From the NCBI RefSeq assembly GCF_014203895.1, contig NZ_JACHJY010000005.1, positions 633,994-683,317 on the forward strand: a stretch of DNA of 49,324 nucleotides, read 5' to 3'. This DNA is from Streptomyces nymphaeiformis (GTDB taxonomy: Bacteria > Actinomycetota > Actinomycetes > Streptomycetales > Streptomycetaceae). The position numbers were made by a program, and so were the translations under genes. Under the pieces are notes generated by a model. It did not search any database. It was not told the DNA's origin and saw only the letters and a list, made by a program, of their open reading frames with translations. Shown here in pieces: positions 46,181-49,324 of this stretch (position 1 is its first letter; each line of letters begins with the position of its first letter).

Positions 46181-47182
46181 GTGGAAATCACCGGCGGAGG
46201 GCGCCTTGAAGTGCGAATTACCGGCGCTGACGTGGGAAAACGTGTCTCCGTTCGGTACGTGACGGACTCGGCGGAACCGGGCGGGAAATTCACCGACGCG
46301 GTCGGAGTTCTCACATCATGGGATGCCGGTGTGCTGCTGATCACACGAAAGAGCGGCGAGACCGTCCGGATCGCGGAATCTTCGCTCGCCGCGGGCAAGG
46401 TCGTGCCCGGCGCGCCGGCCCGCCGCCGCGGCCCCTCGGCCACCTTCGCGGAGCTCGCCCGCGCCACCGCGCGCGCGTGGCAGCCGGTCGAGAGCGAGCC
46501 CCTGGGCGAGTGGACCCTGCGCGCGGCCGACGGGTTCACCCGCCGCGCCAACTCGGCCCTCCCGCTCGGTGATCCCGGACTGCCGGTCGCCGAGGCCCTG
46601 ACGCACGTACGCGCGTGGTACGCGGCCCGGAAGCTCCCCGCGTACATCCAGACCGCCACCGGCGCCGAGGGCACCCAGGAGCTGCTGTGCGCCGCCCTCG
46701 ACCGGCACGGCTGGCACCGCGAGGTCTCCGCCGAGGTGCGGATCGCGGCGCTCGCCCCGATCGGCGACCTGGACGCCGACGTCTCCGCCGTACGCCTCTC
46801 GCGGACGGTCGAGGAGCCGTGGCTGCGCCGCTACCAGCGCTTCCAGGAGGCCGGCCCGGCCGTCAGGTCCGTCCTCGCGTCCGGCCCGAGTGTGTGGTTC
46901 GCGTCCGTCACGGGCACGGGAGAGGTGCCGGCGGCGATCGGACGTCTTGTGGTCGACGGTCGCTGGGCCGGCTTCATGGCGGTCGAGGTCGACCCCGACC
47001 AGCGGCGCCGGGGCCTGGCGACGTCCGTCATGACGGCACTCGCCCGGCAGGCGCTCGACGAGGGCGCGTCGGCGGCCTGGCTCCAGGTGGAGGCGGACAA
47101 CGACGGCGCACGGGCCCTGTACGACGGGATGGGCTTCGCGTCCCACCACCACTACCACCACTACCGATGGGCGGAGGCGTGA
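46181..47182 (+). CDS. GNAT family N-acetyltransferase with N-terminal SH3-like domain
   Basis: This 333-aa protein has an N-terminal beta domain (about 1-80: VSVRYVTD, GVLTSWDAGVLLITRKSGE) and a C-terminal GNAT fold (about 195-333). The acetyl-CoA loop is DPDQRRRGLATSVM and the last strands read WLQVEADNDGARALYDGMGF. It ends in a His-rich stretch, HHHYHHYRW, usual for GNATs that finish near YHYR but richer here. GTG is supported by GGAG six bases upstream. The acceptor substrate is unknown. It overlaps the next gene by four bases. Confidence 0.88.
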   Translation: MEITGGGRLEVRITGADVGKRVSVRYVTDSAEPGGKFTDAVGVLTSWDAGVLLITRKSGETVRIAESSLAAGKVVPGAPARRRGPSATFAELARATARAWQPVESEPLGEWTLRAADGFTRRANSALPLGDPGLPVAEALTHVRAWYAARKLPAYIQTATGAEGTQELLCAALDRHGWHREVSAEVRIAALAPIGDLDADVSAVRLSRTVEEPWLRRYQRFQEAGPAVRSVLASGPSVWFASVTGTGEVPAAIGRLVVDGRWAGFMAVEVDPDQRRRGLATSVMTALARQALDEGASAAWLQVEADNDGARALYDGMGFASHHHYHHYRWAEA

Positions 47183-48072
47183 GGGAGGACGTACCACCAC
47201 CGGAGGGACCGGACGGGCCCGGTGGGTCCGGAGGCGCGACCGAGGAGCCGGGGCGGGAGGACTGGCGGCGGGAGTTCGCCGAGGAGGCCCGGGCCGAGCG
47301 GCCCGACCTCGCCCGGCTCTGCCTGCTGATCGGCGCGGTCGCCGACCCCACCGTCACCCGGCGGGACCTGGACGAGGCCGAGATCGAACTCGACCGGCTC
47401 GCGGGCCTCGTCCCGTACGCGACCCGGATCACCGGCGACTGGGCCGCGGAGCTCGCCGCGCTCCTGGGCCGCCACGAGGGCTTCGAGGGCGTGCCCGCCG
47501 ACTACCAGCGCCTGGAGTCCTCGCTCCTGCACGAGGTGCTCCGGCGCCGCCGGGGCCTGCCCATCCTGCTCTCCGTGGTCTGGATGGAGGTCGCCCGCCG
47601 GGCCGGCGCCCCCGTGTACGGGCTCGGGCTGCCCGGCCACTTCGTCGTCGGCTTCGGCGACCCGGCCGACCTGAACCTCGCCGACCCGTTCGCGGGCGGC
47701 CGGGCCATGACGGGCACGGACGCCGAACTCCTGGTGGCGAGCGCGACGGGCGAGGCCCTCGACCGCTCGATGCTCCGCCCCGCCGAGCCCGGCGCGATCG
47801 CCCTCCGGATCCTCAACAACATCCGCGCCTGGGCGGCCCCCCGCCCCGAACGCTCCGACGTGGCCCTGTGGGCGGTGGAACTCGCCCTGCTGCTCCCCTC
47901 GCACCCGGCGAGACTCCGCTACGAACGCGCCGAACTGCTCGTCCAGCGCGGGGAGTTCCTCACCGGAGCGGTGGAGATGGAGGCGTACGCCCAGGTGATG
48001 GACGCGGTGGACCCGGAGTCGGCGACGACGATCCGGCGTCGGGCGCAGGCGGCGAGGGCGCTGCTCAACTAG
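47179..48072 (+). CDS. Transglutaminase-like/SirB1 family protein
   Basis: This 297-aa protein has the SirB1/transglutaminase-like core LLHEVLRRRRGLPILLSVVWMEVARRAG and VYGLGLPGHFVVGF. The usual catalytic Cys position is Ser/Val here (PILLSVVW), so it is probably not an active transglutaminase. The C-terminus forms TPR-like helices (WAVELALLLPSHPARLRYERAELLVQRG). GTG at 47179 overlaps the GNAT stop as GTGA; ATG at 47167 is an alternative. It is translationally coupled to the acetyltransferase. Function unknown. Confidence 0.83.
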   Translation: MREDVPPPEGPDGPGGSGGATEEPGREDWRREFAEEARAERPDLARLCLLIGAVADPTVTRRDLDEAEIELDRLAGLVPYATRITGDWAAELAALLGRHEGFEGVPADYQRLESSLLHEVLRRRRGLPILLSVVWMEVARRAGAPVYGLGLPGHFVVGFGDPADLNLADPFAGGRAMTGTDAELLVASATGEALDRSMLRPAEPGAIALRILNNIRAWAAPRPERSDVALWAVELALLLPSHPARLRYERAELLVQRGEFLTGAVEMEAYAQVMDAVDPESATTIRRRAQAARALLN

Positions 48073-48081
48073 CGAGTGAGG

Positions 48082-48159
48082 GGGCGGGGCGACCGGATTC
48101 GAACCGGCGTCCTCCGAGATGCCATCGCGGCGCATTACCTCTGTGCTACGACCCCGCCC
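48082..48159 (-). tRNA. Degenerate tRNA-like sequence, anticodon-position GGC
   Basis: The minus strand has a good T arm (GCCGG-TTCGAAT-CCGGT), a TAGCAC D-arm start with an AGAGGTAAT loop, and a seven-base loop ATGGCAT where U33 precedes GGC. Defects: the acceptor GGGGTCG pairs with CGCCCC only with a bulged T, and the D and anticodon stems each hold a mismatch. An outer GGGCGGGG/CCCCGCCC helix is perfect, so the full stem could be ten base pairs. A normal tRNA of this size would span 48085-48155. CCA is not encoded. It is more likely a tRNA pseudogene or unusual tRNA than a working tRNA-Ala. Confidence 0.55.
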
Positions 48160-48201
48160 TTGCGGGAGACCTTACGGGAGGGCGGGCGAGGGGCGCGACC
48201 T

Positions 48202-48604
48202 CTATTCGGCGTCCCCCAGCACCCGGACCTGCGCGGTCCAGGACCGGTCGCCGCGACAGGTCATCCCGCCCTGCACGTCGATCAGGCTGTGCCGTCGGAC
48301 GTCGGGCGTCGACAGCAGGAGGAGGGCTTGAGGCAGCGGGAAGGGCGGCCGACGCTTCTTCTCGCGGCGTCGCCTCACGGCTCGACTCCGCCTTCGTCGT
48401 GGTGCGGCGGGATCGCCCAGCGGAGGACTGTGGAGCCAGCGCAGGGGGCGAGGGCGACCGGGTAGACCTTGTTCCAGGGGCGCTCGCCGTCGTGACGGAT
48501 GGAGTGGTCGCCGGGGTCCCAGTCGAGGCCGAGGACCTGGCAACCGGCGATGTCGAGGACCGCGGCGAGGAGGGGGCGGTGACGGAACCGAGTATGCGAG
48601 TCAT
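48202..48604 (-). pseudogene. Frameshifted remnant of a small conserved protein
   Basis: Protein-like sequence is split over frames. After an ATG at 48604 (MTRI) the frame changes, then a good stretch reads RPLLAAVLDIAGCQVLGLDWDPGD and LRWAIPPHHDEGG and stops at 48375. Another frame continues with ALLLLSTPDVRRHSL and GGMTCRGDRSWTAQV to a stop at 48202. The two pieces have normal composition for a coding gene and fit end to end, so one or two single-base indels probably broke it; sequencing error near a contig end is also possible. I do not recognise the family. Confidence 0.45.
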
Positions 48605-48657
48605 GGCCCTGATTGAAGCGGACCACCGGGTGGGCCGGGTTCGTGGGCTTCTGGTGC

Positions 48658-48791
48658 GGCCGCCCTCTTTCCGAGTGTGGCGTCCTCCACCACCGCGTCA
48701 AGGGCGCTCCTTCGTCGCGTCACTGCGCGATGGGCTTCGCCCACCCTTGACCCGGCGCCGGAGGCCGCCTTTTCACACTCGGAGGGCGGCC
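48658..48791. repeat. 134-bp inverted-repeat element
   Basis: The ends GGCCGCCCTCTTTCCGAGTGTG and CACACTCGGAGGGCGGCC are complementary apart from a TTT insertion. Inside, TCAAGGG (48698) and CCCTTGA (48750) form a second inverted pair around a segment with GATGGGCTTCGCCCA. I recall this inner segment as a common Streptomyces repeat; not searched. Confidence 0.65.
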
Positions 48792-48870
48792 GGGGGCGGG
48801 GCCGCGCTCCCAGCCCGGGCAGTGTCCGGGGCGGGAGCGGCGGCCGGCGGGCCGGTGGGTGGGGGCTCGG

Positions 48871-49243
48871 TTCGTAGCCGGGGTGGGTGGGACCGGTTCC
48901 GTCTCGTCGGGGTGCGCGGCAGTTGAATGGGGCAGCCGGGCAGGGCTTAGCGGGTTGCGATCGCCTGCGGTCGGGCTTCAGGCCCCGCTGGTCACTGTGG
49001 GCGGGTGGTTTCCCGCAGTAACTCGAAGCGGATGGGCGATGTGCCCCTTTTAGGGTCCTGGCTGGGGGTTGTTACCGGGAGTAGTGCAGAGTTGTTCACG
49101 CCTACCACCCACCGGCAATGACCAGCGGGGCCTGAAGCCCCACCAACGCACTACCGACAGCCGCTAAGCCCTGCCCGGCCGCCCCATTCAACGACCGCGC
49201 GCCCGACGAGACGGAACCGGTCCCACCCCCCCCCGCGAACAAA
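48871..49243. repeat. Large (about 370-bp) imperfect inverted repeat
   Basis: Arms of about 140 bases face each other around a centre near 49055. Perfect or near-perfect paired blocks include 48889-48911 with 49202-49224 (23 of 23, core GACCGGTTCCGTCTCGTC), 48931-48953 with 49161-49183 (22 of 23, core GGGCAGGGCTTAGCGG) and 48974-48994 with 49119-49139 (21 of 21, core CTTCAGGCCCCGCTGG). No ORF is present. It could be a MITE-like element or a long hairpin; transcription would give a very stable RNA. Confidence 0.8.
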
Positions 49244-49314
49244 CCCCCCCCCCCCCCCCCCCCCCCCCCCCGCCCCCCCCCGCCCCCCCCCCCCCCCCCG
49301 CGCCCCCCCCCCCC
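49244..49314. other. C homopolymer at the window end, probable assembly artefact
   Basis: About 70 bases are nearly all C with five isolated G. Such a run is not biological in this context and follows directly on a large inverted repeat, which suggests sequencing or assembly failure at a contig end. Confidence 0.8.
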
Positions 49315-49324
49315 AGACCATACC

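Noticed and set aside
49244..49314. C tract as a telomere or quadruplex structure
   Set aside because: Streptomyces telomeres are palindromic mixed sequences; an almost pure C run at the end of the record is better explained as an artefact.
1..49324. CRISPR array, prophage, secondary-metabolite cluster or complete insertion sequence
   Set aside because: No spaced direct-repeat array, phage structural gene, NRPS/PKS domain or transposase was seen in any frame.

Overview
The window is high-GC actinobacterial DNA, almost certainly from a Streptomyces chromosome. Third codon positions are mostly G or C, GTG starts are common, many neighbouring genes overlap by four bases (ATGA or GTGA), several genes have a -10 box 6-7 bases before the start codon and no Shine-Dalgarno (leaderless), and the content (DUF3152, DUF3107, DUF6758, DUF3117, mycobacterial-type sigE locus) is typical of the group. 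It ends in a C homopolymer that looks like a contig end.

Layout. 1-5.94 kb: a minus-strand peptide ABC transporter operon (binding lipoprotein, two permeases, fused double ATPase). It is preceded by a 31-codon leader ORF and an attenuator-like hairpin, and its ATPase carries an in-frame 21-bp GGATCC minisatellite. 6-15.6 kb: DUF3152 membrane protein with a metzincin-like motif, alpha/beta hydrolase, TetR regulator, DUF3107, ferritin-like protein, DEAD-box RNA helicase that seems to start at CTG, and a second hydrolase. From memory this matches the M. tuberculosis Rv3207c-Rv3211 order. 15.6-26.9 kb: NYN-domain protein, a 50-aa protein, MarC, PHP phosphoesterase, DUF6758, suppressor-of-fused protein, CorA, an LppX-like lipoprotein, a soluble MgtE-N/CBS protein with a DUF1003 partner, and Mrp.

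27-32.4 kb: ECF sigma, zinc anti-sigma, HtrA and TatB, with a divergent O-methyltransferase and DUF3117. This is the layout of the mycobacterial sigE envelope-stress locus. 32.7-42.5 kb: crotonase, two tandem secreted I36/FG-GAP paralogues, 3-methyladenine glycosylase, DivIVA-like protein, FolP2-like protein, secreted M9 collagenase, LOG protein and DapE. 42.6-48.1 kb: lysozyme-like membrane protein, secreted Ala/Gly protein, DapC, ferredoxin, GNAT acetyltransferase and a transglutaminase-like protein. The last 1.2 kb holds a degenerate tRNA-like sequence, a frameshifted gene remnant, two inverted-repeat elements and the C run.

Functionally, most of the window is conserved housekeeping and envelope maintenance: peptide uptake, lysine/peptidoglycan precursor synthesis (dapC, dapE), magnesium transport, envelope stress, Tat export and Fe-S carrier. 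Secreted Streptomyces-type genes (FG-GAP pair, collagenase) are inserted among them. The most unusual signals are the leader peptide/attenuator at 5.8 kb, the minisatellite at 1.44-1.61 kb, the CTG-started helicase, several perfect palindromes upstream of genes, the tRNA-like sequence, and the large terminal inverted repeat.
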